A DNA stretch of 64,000 bases from a bacterium (GCA_021372535.1 JAJFUH010000018.1:1-64000); one strand, 5' to 3'. Counted from the stretch's first letter, positions 1 to 9,907 are shown. Program-made: numbers and translations. Notes: a model not told the origin generated them from the sequence alone.

Positions 1-39
1 GCACAAAACTGCAACCATAGCTGCTGTACGATATCCCAT
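1..39 (-). CDS. 5' end of a secreted protein, cut by the window edge
   Basis: Only the first 13 codons are inside the window (MGYRTAAMVAVLC), reading leftwards out of it. A GAGGA ribosome binding site lies 6 bases before the ATG. The start has the arginine-then-hydrophobic character of a signal peptide. It begins 34 bases after the stop of the pectate-lyase-like gene on the same strand, so the two are probably one transcript and this may be another exported carbohydrate-related protein. That last point is inference from position only. Confidence 0.5.
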   Translation of the reverse strand, partial: MGYRTAAMVAVLC

Positions 40-73
40 GTTCTGTCCTCGCTTTGAAAAAAAAGGGCCTTAA

Positions 74-1546
74 TCACTTCTTCACGCTTTTGACATAATC
101 CATGAGTTTTTTCATGTTGCCGATGTACACGCCTGTCTCGATGCCCCGTACGATTGTTCCCGCTCGTCCATCGGCGCAGGGATCGCTGTAATTGGAAATA
201 CGCATATCGGTGATCCATGCTCCGCGCTTGTCGAGGGATTTGATCAGTGTTTCAATCGCGGCGGAATCCGCATCCGGCGCCGTTCTGTTATTCTTCCCCG
301 ACTGCTCAAACTCGGCGCGGGCATTTTCCGGTGTCAGCCCGCACACACGGTCGTATTCCTTTTGTATCGCTTTAACATCGATAGTGGCAATCTGGCCGTA
401 ATGGCAGATAAAATTCCCGAACTCATGATCCTGGTAATAATGGCCGTTCTCGATACCCGTCCCCGAACGGTGTGTATAGAGCGGTTTGTTCGTCCCCAGT
501 TCGTAAACACGGGCGTGGGTATAGTTTTTCGAGGGATCGGTGTTGAGAATGGCGCTTTCGAGCCATTCGACCGCCGCGGGTATGGGATTGAGATATCTTC
601 TGTCTCCGGTGATTTTATAGAAGGTCTCGAGCGCGTTGATATTATTCAGGGTCGAGGTTGACCAGACACCCTCCGGTTCGTATGTCCGCGCATAGGTGGG
701 TTTCATGTCATGCGAATGCTGGGAACTCCATCCCGCCTGCGGTCTGGCATACTGTGAGACGATATAAAAATCCATGCCCCGACGGGCGGCTTCGTAGTAC
801 CGTTCATCGCCGAGCTGCTCATACGCATCGAGGAGAACCATGATGTTGTTGAACATGACCCCGTCATTGAAGGTGTAGAACGACGTATAGTCGGGCTTGC
901 CGTTTTTGACATACTCGTACATCAGGGGATACCGCTGCGGCCAGGCGCCGTTGGGAAACTGGGCTTCGAGCACGAAATTGAGTGCCTTCAGAAGCGGCTC
1001 ATAATATGCGGGATCGAGGGTGACGATATAAAGTTTCATCAAAAACCTGATGGAACTTGTCGTGGTGTCATCATCGAACGTACAGTTACCGTAGTAATGA
1101 TAGTATTCCTCCCATCCCCAGCATTTTGAAGCCACCTCGTCATACCATTTCCGTATCCCCGGCATATCGAAGTCGATGAAATAGTGCCACCCGCCCTCAG
1201 GATGCTGTCCCCAGATCAGCGCATCGGCGACTTTTTTTGCATATTCGAGATAATCCCTGCCCCCGGTGACCGTATAGGCATCGATAAGCATTTCGCCGAC
1301 GCCGTTCGTGGCGCCCTGAACCCATATCTGCGTTCTCCGTGCAGGAACCTCGCCCCACTGCTCGGAAAGGTCCTCTCTGTATTTCCAGACAAAACCGCCA
1401 CGATACGAAACCGTTTTCATCATGAAATCGGTCGCTTTTTTCATCGTATCGAGGGCATTCGTTTCATTCGGAGCGGCATAAGAGTCCGCTGTAACCAGCA
1501 TGGCTGCCTGTAACATACTGCAAAAAAACAGAACAAACCGCATCAT
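74..1546 (-). CDS. secreted pectate lyase-like protein (PL10-like alpha/alpha fold)
   Basis: The 490-aa product has a signal peptide (about residues 1-24, cleaved near DSYA) and then a helical-repeat protein resembling polysaccharide lyase family 10 pectate lyases. Visible PL10-like segments are a GGW motif after an early helical pair, TFDDDTTT near residue 156, FPNGAWPQRYP near 197 and FYTFNDGVMFNN near 223. PL10 enzymes cleave polygalacturonate by beta-elimination in the periplasm or outside the cell. I chose the ATG at 1546 because GGAGG sits 5 bases before it; an upstream in-frame Met at 1576 has no such site. There is no T9SS sorting domain. The exact substrate cannot be read from sequence; related helical (alpha/alpha)n lyases or hydrolases remain possible. 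Confidence 0.75.
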   Translation of the reverse strand: MMRFVLFFCSMLQAAMLVTADSYAAPNETNALDTMKKATDFMMKTVSYRGGFVWKYREDLSEQWGEVPARRTQIWVQGATNGVGEMLIDAYTVTGGRDYLEYAKKVADALIWGQHPEGGWHYFIDFDMPGIRKWYDEVASKCWGWEEYYHYYGNCTFDDDTTTSSIRFLMKLYIVTLDPAYYEPLLKALNFVLEAQFPNGAWPQRYPLMYEYVKNGKPDYTSFYTFNDGVMFNNIMVLLDAYEQLGDERYYEAARRGMDFYIVSQYARPQAGWSSQHSHDMKPTYARTYEPEGVWSTSTLNNINALETFYKITGDRRYLNPIPAAVEWLESAILNTDPSKNYTHARVYELGTNKPLYTHRSGTGIENGHYYQDHEFGNFICHYGQIATIDVKAIQKEYDRVCGLTPENARAEFEQSGKNNRTAPDADSAAIETLIKSLDKRGAWITDMRISNYSDPCADGRAGTIVRGIETGVYIGNMKKLMDYVKSVKK

Positions 1547-1699
1547 GAAAGCCTCCGTGCGATATGAGATGAACACAGTGTCAATTCCGAATTGGAAAAA
1601 CGCAATAGAGATAGTATAGTGTCCTGAAGTTTTTTGTCAATATAATCATGGAAGGATATCGCAGAACTGTTGGGAAAAACAGCAGAATACAGGTCGTTA

Positions 1700-1728
1700 T
1701 TGACATGACCCGTAAAATATGTTATCTT
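1700..1728 (+). promoter_or_regulatory. sigma70-like promoter of tRNA-Thr
   Basis: TTGACA at 1700-1705 and TATCTT at 1723-1728 are separated by 17 bases, placing the likely transcription start about 10 bases before the tRNA. Boxes and spacing match the vegetative promoter consensus; function is inferred. Confidence 0.6.
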
Positions 1729-1743
1729 TGAAAGCCTCAAAAA

Positions 1744-1820
1744 GCCGATGTAGCTCAGTTGGCCAGAGCGTCTCACTTGTAATGAGAGGGTCGGGGGTTC
1801 GAATCCCTCCATCGGCTCCA
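1744..1820 (+). tRNA. tRNA-Thr(TGT), CCA encoded
   Basis: The acceptor stem GCCGATG (1744-1750) pairs with CATCGGC (1810-1816), followed by discriminator T and an encoded CCA (1818-1820). The D arm TAGCTCAGTTGG, the anticodon stem-loop CTCAC-TTGTAA-TGAGAG and the T arm GGGGGTTCGAATCCCTC are all present. The anticodon TGT reads ACA and ACG/ACN threonine codons. The gene stands alone, behind its own promoter, between a minus-strand lyase gene and sprA. Confidence 0.96.
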
Positions 1821-1971
1821 TTGTCTGAACCGCTGATTACACTGATTGAATGATTGGGATGATTGGCTTATTCTGCCCGCATGAATTGTATAAATCCCTT
1901 CTGCCTTCTGCCTTGTGCCTATTTCTTTTACTTTCTTTTTCATCAAGATTCAATGAAAAAATGCCGATCTA

Positions 1972-1987
1972 TGTGATAGATATCACA
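1972..1987. promoter_or_regulatory. CRP/FNR-family-like palindrome upstream of sprA
   Basis: TGTGATAGATATCACA is an exact match to the CRP-type consensus TGTGA-N6-TCACA. It lies 5 bases upstream of a TTGACA box, so a CRP/FNR-family regulator could act on the sprA promoter from here. The match is seen; the regulator is inferred, and none is encoded in this window. Confidence 0.5.
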
Positions 1988-1992
1988 GCATA

Positions 1993-2022
1993 TTGACATG
2001 GATATTTTTTTCTTGCTTAATA
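1993..2022 (+). promoter_or_regulatory. putative sprA promoter
   Basis: TTGACA at 1993-1998 is followed after 18 bases by TTAATA (2017-2022), with TG at 2014-2015 forming an extended -10. It would give a 5' leader of roughly 140 bases before the sprA signal-peptide Met. The leader holds no other gene I can support. Confidence 0.45.
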
Positions 2023-2168
2023 ATTGAGTTTTATATATTTTATGATTGTTATTCACAATTCTGCATTATGTTATTCCCGGAGGACTGCTTATAGCCCAGC
2101 GTGATCGGTGTTTTTTTTGGTTCGATTTCCGCTTGAACAATATCTTGTTTACGATTACCCCGGGCTTG

Positions 2169-5100
2169 ATGTTTATGTATAAGTATGTCCTTTTCTTTTT
2201 AGCTCTTACGGTCTTTCTGGCTGTTACTGTTTCGGCTGAATACTTTAACGGCACATGGCTTGAACGCAAGTCTGAATCCTATGTGAACGGCGAAGACTAT
2301 GACATCAGGCCCGACGAGGAGCTTATCAGGTTCATGAAGGAATCGGCGCCGGAAGAAGCTGACCTCTCTCATTACACCATCGGTATCCGTCCCCCGGATA
2401 AATTCCCCAGGCCGCTTTCAACAGTCAAGGACAGCCTTGAAATAAACGAATCCCGTGTCATGCGCAAGACACAGATTCCCGGAATCCGGATCGAAAAATA
2501 CTATTTTATTCCCCTTGAAAGTTTCAAAGCGGAGAGTATGGAAAATAAATTCGATACTCTCTGGCAGAAAAACGATAGCCGCATATCGAAATGGTCTTCC
2601 GAGGGAAGTACCAAAGGCACGAGTGTCAGCGATCTCAAGTTCGCCCTTCCGGTAGGGGGACGGTTTGAGAAGTTTGTCGGCGGCCAGACCCGTCTGGATA
2701 TCAACGGCTCCCAGAAAATCACCTTTTCGGGGAGAAGCGAATGGACCGAAGGACAGATAGAGACATCGGCCTCGAAAAATTCATCGTTTCCCGCCCTTAC
2801 CATGAAGCAGGAGCCCCGTTTCAGCATCCGCGGAAATGTCGGCGAACGTGTCACCGTCGATATACAGCAGGATGCTTCGAGCCAGTCGTTGTCAAATTTC
2901 GAGGAAAACATCAAGCTCAAGTATCAGGGCGAAAAAGACGAGATCATCCAGGCTGTCGATGCCGGCAATATATCGCTCAACCTCGAAGGAGCCACGTTTG
3001 CGGGCTACCGGGGTTCGCACAAGGGGCTGTTCGGTATCAGGACAGAGGGCAGAGTCGGCCCGCTGCGGTTTACCGCCATCGCCTCCCAGGAAAAGAGCGA
3101 GGCGAATGTCAAGACCTTTCGCGGTTCCGCTGAGGAAAAATCCACCCAGATAAAGGATTACCAGTACAAAACCAATACCTACTTCTTCCTCGACAAGAAT
3201 TACATGGAGCAGTTTCAGAACGCCCGCACATCGCTGGACCAGATCATGTACAGCCCCCGCGACTCGCTTGTGGTCATCGAGGTGTATGTGGACGATGCAA
3301 ACAACAGCAACAACCTCAGCGACAATGCTATCCGCGGTGTTGCGAAACCCATGAGCCTCTATCCCACGAAAAACCAGGTTTATGACGAGACCGGCTTAGA
3401 CGGTTTCTATCACCGGCTCGATCCTCAGCGCGATTACTACGTTGACCGTGGCCTCGGATTTATCGTATTCACCAATCGTGTTCAGGACACATGGACAGTG
3501 GGCGTTTATGTCGAGACAAAGGACGGCAGAAAGTACGGTAAGCTGGCGTATGATCCGAATGACCCGGCCTCGAAAATCGAGCTCAAGCTGATCAAAGCGA
3601 AAAGCCAGCGCCCTTCAAATCAGGACACATGGGACCTCGAATGGAAAAACGTCTACGATCTCGGGCAGCGGAATATCGACCTTGAGGGGCTCGAAATCCG
3701 TATTTACCGCGAGGCCACGGACGGCGTTTCGCGCGACACCCAGGACGGCACTCCTTTTATCCATATTCTCGGTCTCGACAATGCCGATGAATTCGGCAAT
3801 CTCAAGCCCGACAATAAAATCGACCTCAACCGCGGATTTGTCAACCAGTACCGCGGCGAGCTCATTTTTCCGCTCCTGAGGCCGTTCGATTCGGGAACTC
3901 CCCAGGGTGTATCGGTCGAACTGAAGGAAAAAGTGCCGGAGATATATGACACGCAGAACTTCGATGAAAAGGTCGAAAAGTCAAAATACTATATCGAGGT
4001 GCAGACCGCCAACAGGCAGGCGGTCATACAGATCGGCGGGGGTATCGGCGGTATCATGGAGGGTACCGAACAGGTTCTGCTTAACGGGAAAGCGCTGGCA
4101 AACGGCACCGATTACCGCATCAATTACATGACCGGCGAGCTGACACTCCTCAACCAGGAAGCGTTGAGCCCCACAGCCGACCTCGTGATCAAATATGAAG
4201 AGATGAACGCATTCCAGCAGATGCAGAAGTCGCTCCTCGGCGTGCGTACGGAATACGATCTCTGGCAGGATTCGAAAATAGGGGCAACCTTCCTTTTCAA
4301 CAACGAATCGACACGTGACAAACGGGTCAGGATAGGCCAGGAACCATCGCGCATGTTCCTGTTCGATACCGATACCCAGCTTAATTTTCAGCCTAAAGTC
4401 CTTACCACCATGATCGACAAAATCCCTCTCGTTGTCGCCAATGAAGCGTCGAAAATCCAGATAGAGGGCGAAGTGGCAAAGAGCATGCCGAACATGAACA
4501 CTCGCGGTGTCGTGTATGTGGATGATTTCGAGGGTTCGAAAAACCTTCCTCTCAGCATTATCCGGACAGCATGGACAAAGGCATCCCAGCCCGATAACGG
4601 CCGTGATATGGTAAGAGGAAGGTTGAACTGGTATAATCCATGGGACCGCATCGAATCGAGAATAATCTGGCCCAACAAGGATACCACTGCCGGTGAAAAC
4701 ACAGTCCATGTCCTTACACTGGGCTATGGGAAACCCGAGGGAGTCCCGAGTGACAATGCATATGACGGCGTCATGACGGCATTCTACGGCACGGGAGAGG
4801 ATTTATCGAGGTCACGATTTATTGAGGTCTGGGCAAAGGGAAGCAGGGGTGTTCTTAATATTGACATCGGTTCGGTGTCCGAGGACTGGTATGTGGACGA
4901 TTATGTCGATGCGGATGGTGTCAAGAGGAGCGGTAAAAACTTTCTCAACACCGAGGACCGTCCCATACCCGGCCAGGGTCAGGGCGACAATACCCTGACA
5001 AAAGAGGAAGATACCGGTCTCGACGGTGTTTTTGACCGTAACGAAGATGGATATGATTCGAAAAACAACCCCGACCCTTTCGGAGACGACTGGAATTACA

Positions 5101-8100
5101 ACGATAAAAATGACTACAGCCGTATCAACGGAACGGAAGGAAACGCCGTCGATTCGGATCGCGCGGGCATTCCCGATACCGAGGATATCAACCACAACGG
5201 AATACTTGACACCAAGAACTCATATTATGAATATTCAATAACGTTCGAGGATTCCAGCAGGTATTATGTCGATGGTTCTTACAGCAACGGATGGCGTCTC
5301 TACAGAATCCCGCTCTGGAGTAATCCCGATGCGACTGTCGGCGGAACGGAAGCGCCGGATCCCACTAAAATAGAGTTCGCGAGGATGTGGATATCCCAGA
5401 CGGATACCACACTCATTCAGATAGCGGCGATGGAGATCGTTGAAAGCAGCTGGCTCGAATCGGGAATATTCGATGATGAAGGCAACGACATGTTAAAGGA
5501 TACGGAAAGTTCTCCGGGTGACGGCAAACCGGAAGCGCTCAGGGTTACACGGGTGAATACCCACGAAAACAATAACTATTCGCCGCCGCGGGAAGTCAAG
5601 ATCGAGATCGATCCCGAAACCAAAGTCGAACGGATGGAACAGTCCATCGTTCTTGAATTTGAAAATCTCCGGAACAACCATACGGCGTTCATGTACCGGA
5701 CCTTTGAAAAGATGGACTTCACCGATTACACATCCCTCAAGATGTATGTTCACGGCTCCGACAACATGCCCGAAGCGCCGAAGGAAGGACGTGATTTCGA
5801 ACTTGTTTTCAGGTTTGGCGGAGACAAGCAGAACTACTACGAATACCGTTCGCCGGTTTATCGGGGATGGGCGAAAGAGAACTACGTCGATATCGATTTT
5901 GAGTCCTGTACACAGGTCAAATTCAACAGGGACACCCAGAAGGATAACATCACGAAGATGCTCGGAGACCTCCAGGACTCCCTGAATGTATTTACCGATT
6001 CGCTTCTTGCGACCGACAGCTCTCTCGCGATCGTAAAAGAGAGGCTCAAGGCCCGTTTAGATTCGCTCACCATTGTGAGCGGCGATCTCGACAAGCCGGG
6101 TGCTTATGTGGAAAATGACGGCACGAAGGTTTTTACCCTTGCCGGTAATCCCTCGCTCCAGAATATTAAAGTGATATCGATAGGAATCAGAAACAATACG
6201 GGCGAGACCGTTCAATTGGAGGATGTTTGGTTCGATGAGCTCCGAATGGACAAGCTCCGCGATATGGGCGGAACCGCGGCACGGTTTAAGATCAACACCG
6301 ATCTTGCGGGATTTATCAACATTTCGGGCAACGGAACATGGAAAGACGACGATTTCCATGACATGAATACCAAAAAGGGCACGGGTCAGGATGCAAAAGA
6401 CTGGAACTCCTCGATAAAGGTAAATATGGACCGTTTTGCCCCGAAACGATGGAACCTGAACCTTCCCGTCACGGCGAGCATCAGTAAAACGGATGCGACT
6501 CCGCGGCTTAAAAGCGGCTCGGACATCATTCTGGCCGATGACCAGAAGAAAGAATTCCGGTCATGGACTTCCGATAAAAAATATCACATCACATACCGTA
6601 AGGGCGTGGATACGACTAAAAAGGGATTGTCACCGACAAATCTCAACTGGGATGGATTCAAGGGTTCGCTCATCAACTGGGCAACGGAAAAAGTGAACGC
6701 CGATTTCGACTGGGGGCAGCGGATTTCCGATTCTCCCATGTCTGGATACGAAGAAGGGGTCAACAAACAGACGAAAATAACCTATGATGTCAATCCCACC
6801 GGAAGGAAAGTGTCCATTTTAGGGTGGCTGTTGAAAAAAGACGAAGAACCCGAAACCGGAACCGAAACAAAAACCAAAACAACGGTGAAAAGCTCGAAAA
6901 AAACGTTCAAAGACCGGCTGGCAGATATTAAATTCGCGTATACTCCCAATGAACTGAACTATAATTATACCAAAGACGATAACAACCGCTTTAAAACCAA
7001 TATCGACGGTGTTTCGGATTCGACAAGAACAAATAAAGTCAATGAGATTTACAACTTCGGATACCTTCCTATCGAGCAAATTACCTATCGATACCAGCTC
7101 ACGCAGGAAAAAGACCTCACAATTCCAAGAGACAACAAGGTAACCGGCTATAACGAGTCAAACACCATTACATTCAAACCGCCCGGAATACCGAGCATTT
7201 TTACTCATAATTATAATTATAACGCTTCATATAAGGAAGATGACAACCCCCGTTACAGTCTGTCGAGTCAGCTCGGATCGAAAACGATAAACTTCAACAA
7301 GACATTTCAGGCGAGCGGAACCGTAACCTGGTTTAATGTGCTCAAATACATGAAAGCGGAGCTGAAACTTCCCGCAAAAAAAGATGATTCCGGTAAAAAA
7401 GACGCGGAATCACAGGAAAAGAAGCCCGAGGAGAAAAGCCCTCCCGCGCCGGAATCTCAAGGTGCCGATTCAACGCGGAAGGGGGAATCGAAAAAAGAAA
7501 ACGAGCTGAAAGAACCGTTCCGGAACAGGATGATAGACGGGCTGATGAAAACATTCAGTCCCGTAATGCTCGAATACAGAAACACCAACCAGTTTCAGAA
7601 GGCGGGCATTACCGACAGGCCGTCCAGTTTCATCGATCGTTTCAAAGGGAAGATATCGGAACCGGATTCCAATACGGTTGTCACACGTCAGAACACCGAA
7701 GGGTCCATCAAAGGTTACAGCGCCCGGACGGACCTGAAACTTCCCCTCGATGTCGGATTGTCGACCAAGATGAGCTACGGCAAGGAGGAACAGCTCACAT
7801 CGTCCGCCCAGACCCTGAAAGAAACATACAGTTATCCGGATGTAACATTGAACTGGGCGAAGGCGGAAAACATTATGCCCTTTATGAAGAAATATATTTC
7901 AAATACGAATGTAAGCTCAGCATATTCAAAAAATAACGAAAAAAATTACCGTGATTACAGCATAGAGCCACAGTCGGAAAAAACATCGGAAAAGTTCTCT
8001 CCGCTGATCAGTGTTTCGACGGCCATAAAAAAGTTTCAGATAAACTTTTCAATGTCAAAATCGCAGGATAAAGCGACAGAAGTCACCGGGTCAACAGTGA

Positions 8101-8468
8101 ACTATACGACTGATGACAAATCGGATATAAGAACCCGGTTCCAGTACCGTCTCAGCTCCTCAAAGGGGTTGTTCGGCATGAAGCTGAAAAGCGATATCGA
8201 AATGTCGCTCGAATTCTTTATTTCAAACAGCGCCCGATATAAAAAAATCAGCGGCGATACCCCGGTGGTAATTGAGGGCGAAGAGATGACAAATGAGCCT
8301 TCACTCATCAGCAGCACCGATTCATGGGGTATTTCTCCCAATGTACAGTACCGGTTCTCAAAAAATTTCAACGGCGGTGCCAAGCTTGACTTTCAGAACT
8401 CGACAGACATGACCAACAAAGTACGTAAAATCAGAGAGGTTTCCGTATGGGGAGAGCTCACCTTCTAG
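2169..8468 (+). CDS. sprA: SprA-like outer-membrane translocon of type IX secretion
   Basis: SprA (Sov) is the giant beta-barrel through which T9SS cargo crosses the outer membrane. The product, about 2100 aa, is near the family length. It has an N-terminal signal peptide (MYKYVLFFLALTVFLAVTVSA), the family hallmark DDFEGS (near base 4525), an acidic Asp-rich stretch containing EDTGLDG (near 5010-5110), and a C-terminus rich in alternating aromatic strands ending in Phe, as in outer-membrane barrels. A Lys/Glu/Pro-rich insert lies near 7370-7510. The frame stays open from 2046, but the signal peptide places the start at the ATG at 2169 or 2175; neither has a good ribosome binding site. A GGAGG near 2080 has no suitable start codon behind it. 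The last 22 bases overlap the next gene. The cargo-like proteins at 30-34 kb carry matching sorting domains. Confidence 0.9.
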   Translation: MFMYKYVLFFLALTVFLAVTVSAEYFNGTWLERKSESYVNGEDYDIRPDEELIRFMKESAPEEADLSHYTIGIRPPDKFPRPLSTVKDSLEINESRVMRKTQIPGIRIEKYYFIPLESFKAESMENKFDTLWQKNDSRISKWSSEGSTKGTSVSDLKFALPVGGRFEKFVGGQTRLDINGSQKITFSGRSEWTEGQIETSASKNSSFPALTMKQEPRFSIRGNVGERVTVDIQQDASSQSLSNFEENIKLKYQGEKDEIIQAVDAGNISLNLEGATFAGYRGSHKGLFGIRTEGRVGPLRFTAIASQEKSEANVKTFRGSAEEKSTQIKDYQYKTNTYFFLDKNYMEQFQNARTSLDQIMYSPRDSLVVIEVYVDDANNSNNLSDNAIRGVAKPMSLYPTKNQVYDETGLDGFYHRLDPQRDYYVDRGLGFIVFTNRVQDTWTVGVYVETKDGRKYGKLAYDPNDPASKIELKLIKAKSQRPSNQDTWDLEWKNVYDLGQRNIDLEGLEIRIYREATDGVSRDTQDGTPFIHILGLDNADEFGNLKPDNKIDLNRGFVNQYRGELIFPLLRPFDSGTPQGVSVELKEKVPEIYDTQNFDEKVEKSKYYIEVQTANRQAVIQIGGGIGGIMEGTEQVLLNGKALANGTDYRINYMTGELTLLNQEALSPTADLVIKYEEMNAFQQMQKSLLGVRTEYDLWQDSKIGATFLFNNESTRDKRVRIGQEPSRMFLFDTDTQLNFQPKVLTTMIDKIPLVVANEASKIQIEGEVAKSMPNMNTRGVVYVDDFEGSKNLPLSIIRTAWTKASQPDNGRDMVRGRLNWYNPWDRIESRIIWPNKDTTAGENTVHVLTLGYGKPEGVPSDNAYDGVMTAFYGTGEDLSRSRFIEVWAKGSRGVLNIDIGSVSEDWYVDDYVDADGVKRSGKNFLNTEDRPIPGQGQGDNTLTKEEDTGLDGVFDRNEDGYDSKNNPDPFGDDWNYNDKNDYSRINGTEGNAVDSDRAGIPDTEDINHNGILDTKNSYYEYSITFEDSSRYYVDGSYSNGWRLYRIPLWSNPDATVGGTEAPDPTKIEFARMWISQTDTTLIQIAAMEIVESSWLESGIFDDEGNDMLKDTESSPGDGKPEALRVTRVNTHENNNYSPPREVKIEIDPETKVERMEQSIVLEFENLRNNHTAFMYRTFEKMDFTDYTSLKMYVHGSDNMPEAPKEGRDFELVFRFGGDKQNYYEYRSPVYRGWAKENYVDIDFESCTQVKFNRDTQKDNITKMLGDLQDSLNVFTDSLLATDSSLAIVKERLKARLDSLTIVSGDLDKPGAYVENDGTKVFTLAGNPSLQNIKVISIGIRNNTGETVQLEDVWFDELRMDKLRDMGGTAARFKINTDLAGFINISGNGTWKDDDFHDMNTKKGTGQDAKDWNSSIKVNMDRFAPKRWNLNLPVTASISKTDATPRLKSGSDIILADDQKKEFRSWTSDKKYHITYRKGVDTTKKGLSPTNLNWDGFKGSLINWATEKVNADFDWGQRISDSPMSGYEEGVNKQTKITYDVNPTGRKVSILGWLLKKDEEPETGTETKTKTTVKSSKKTFKDRLADIKFAYTPNELNYNYTKDDNNRFKTNIDGVSDSTRTNKVNEIYNFGYLPIEQITYRYQLTQEKDLTIPRDNKVTGYNESNTITFKPPGIPSIFTHNYNYNASYKEDDNPRYSLSSQLGSKTINFNKTFQASGTVTWFNVLKYMKAELKLPAKKDDSGKKDAESQEKKPEEKSPPAPESQGADSTRKGESKKENELKEPFRNRMIDGLMKTFSPVMLEYRNTNQFQKAGITDRPSSFIDRFKGKISEPDSNTVVTRQNTEGSIKGYSARTDLKLPLDVGLSTKMSYGKEEQLTSSAQTLKETYSYPDVTLNWAKAENIMPFMKKYISNTNVSSAYSKNNEKNYRDYSIEPQSEKTSEKFSPLISVSTAIKKFQINFSMSKSQDKATEVTGSTVNYTTDDKSDIRTRFQYRLSSSKGLFGMKLKSDIEMSLEFFISNSARYKKISGDTPVVIEGEEMTNEPSLISSTDSWGISPNVQYRFSKNFNGGAKLDFQNSTDMTNKVRKIREVSVWGELTF

Positions 8469-9349
8469 TCTTTGCCCTGACCATACTGACCGGCGTGTTC
8501 AATGTATCCTCCTGTACCTCCACGGTCATGCCGGAGTATGACGGTACGAAAGCGTACGCCGATCTTGAGCGACAGGTCGCATTCGGACCGAGAGTACCAG
8601 GGTCCGAAGCACATGAAAAAACAAAGAACTGGCTCATCGAAAGCCTTAAATCATGTACTTCTTATGTCGCCGTTCAACCCTTCAGGGATCGTTTTGCCGG
8701 CCAGGATACCGACATGTATAATATCATGGCCTCTTTTTATCCCGACAAGAAACAGCGCATACTGCTCTGCGCTCACTGGGACTGCCGTCCCTATGCCGAC
8801 CAGGACAAGGAGTTGTCGAATCATTCGAAGCCTGTTCCCGGGGCCAATGACAGCGCCAGCGGTGTCGCTGTCCTTCTTGGAATTGCACGGATAATGAAGG
8901 ATAACGAGCCGCCGGTCGGAGTCGATATTGTGTTTTTCGATGGCGAGGACGGCGGCGATTACGGCGACGACGACACATGGACGCTCGGGTCGCGGTTCTT
9001 CGCGAAAACCATGCCGTCATCGTTCAAGCCGCAATATGCGGTTCTGCTGGATATGATAGGCGACAAAGACCTGTCGCTTACACGTGATTATTATTCCGCT
9101 CAGTCCGCCCCGTTAATCATGTCCAGAATCGAGAAAATCTGCGGAAATCTCGGAATATCCATGTCGCCCGGTATGACGGGTATCACCGATGATCATATCC
9201 CGCTCATCGGGCGGGGGATACCATCGGTCGATCTCATCGATTTCGATTATCCTTCCTGGCATACCGTCTCGGACACACCTGACAAGTGTTCGGCGGAAAG
9301 CCTCGGAAAAATCGGCACGCTGGTTCTCACCCTCATTTACGGAGAATAG
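8447..9349 (+). CDS. M28-family glutaminyl-peptide cyclotransferase-like lipoprotein
   Basis: The 300-aa product has a lipoprotein-like signal with Cys near residue 23 and an M28 zinc fold of the glutaminyl cyclase branch. Candidate metal and catalytic segments are CAHWDCRP, PGANDSASG, FFDGED, LLDMIGD and DDHIPLIGRGIPSVD followed by WHTVSDTPDK, the last being characteristic of glutaminyl cyclases. Such enzymes convert N-terminal Gln to pyroglutamate; aminopeptidase activity is the alternative within M28. The gene starts inside the 3' end of sprA (22-base overlap), implying coupled translation. In Bacteroidota, exported proteins often start with Gln after signal peptidase cleavage and are cyclised, so pairing with the T9SS translocon is sensible. 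That functional link is inference. Confidence 0.8.
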   Translation: MGRAHLLVFALTILTGVFNVSSCTSTVMPEYDGTKAYADLERQVAFGPRVPGSEAHEKTKNWLIESLKSCTSYVAVQPFRDRFAGQDTDMYNIMASFYPDKKQRILLCAHWDCRPYADQDKELSNHSKPVPGANDSASGVAVLLGIARIMKDNEPPVGVDIVFFDGEDGGDYGDDDTWTLGSRFFAKTMPSSFKPQYAVLLDMIGDKDLSLTRDYYSAQSAPLIMSRIEKICGNLGISMSPGMTGITDDHIPLIGRGIPSVDLIDFDYPSWHTVSDTPDKCSAESLGKIGTLVLTLIYGE

Positions 9350-9351
9350 CA

Positions 9352-9762
9352 GTGGCGCTTTTCTCACGGCGTGACCGTACCGCAATCGCCATAATAGGGC
9401 TGCTCATCCTCGTCGGCTGGGGAATCCGTTTCGGAACGAGAGCCGATAAAATCCCCGGCGACCTGCAGGTGATTCGTCATGCAGCCGAGCCGCCGCCGCT
9501 CGTACAGAACCCGGATACCCTGCTGTCCGGTGACGGAATCCCTGACGGTGCAGTAAATATCAATACCGCAGGAAAGGAAGAGCTCGAAAAGCTGCCGCTG
9601 ATCGGTCCTTCACGGGCAGCCGCCATCATTGCATACCGTGACGCCCATGGGAGGTTCAGGCGTCCGGAAGACATACGGCGTGTTACGGGAATCGGAGCGG
9701 GTATATATGAAGGTATCAGGAGGTATATAACAGTCACGGACAGTACCGGCAAGGGTGAATAG
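9352..9762 (+). CDS. ComEA-like helix-hairpin-helix protein
   Basis: The 136-aa product has an N-terminal membrane segment (about residues 9-25) and a C-terminal double helix-hairpin-helix region beginning VNINTAGKEELEKLPLIG, the signature of ComEA DNA receptors and related short HhH proteins. ComEA binds incoming DNA during transformation; many short relatives have unknown roles. I chose the GTG at 9352 because GGAG of the preceding stop region lies 7 bases before it. It follows the M28 gene by 2 bases. dprA, another transformation gene, is 10 kb away, and pilus-like genes follow directly. Confidence 0.8.
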   Translation: MALFSRRDRTAIAIIGLLILVGWGIRFGTRADKIPGDLQVIRHAAEPPPLVQNPDTLLSGDGIPDGAVNINTAGKEELEKLPLIGPSRAAAIIAYRDAHGRFRRPEDIRRVTGIGAGIYEGIRRYITVTDSTGKGE

Positions 9763-9907
9763 AAAAACGGTGTGATTATTTCGCCGGTTTACAAAAAAAT
9801 GTATTTAATTACTCTGTTTTATATATATATTGTATTGTATGTTGAATGCACATGGTAACCGGTGAACATGGTCAGCGCATTCATGCGATTACATGGGAGG
9901 ATATAAG

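Noticed and set aside
2046-2168. Longer N-terminus for SprA starting at TTG 2046
   Set aside because: It places about 41 residues before a clean signal peptide and lacks a usable ribosome binding site.
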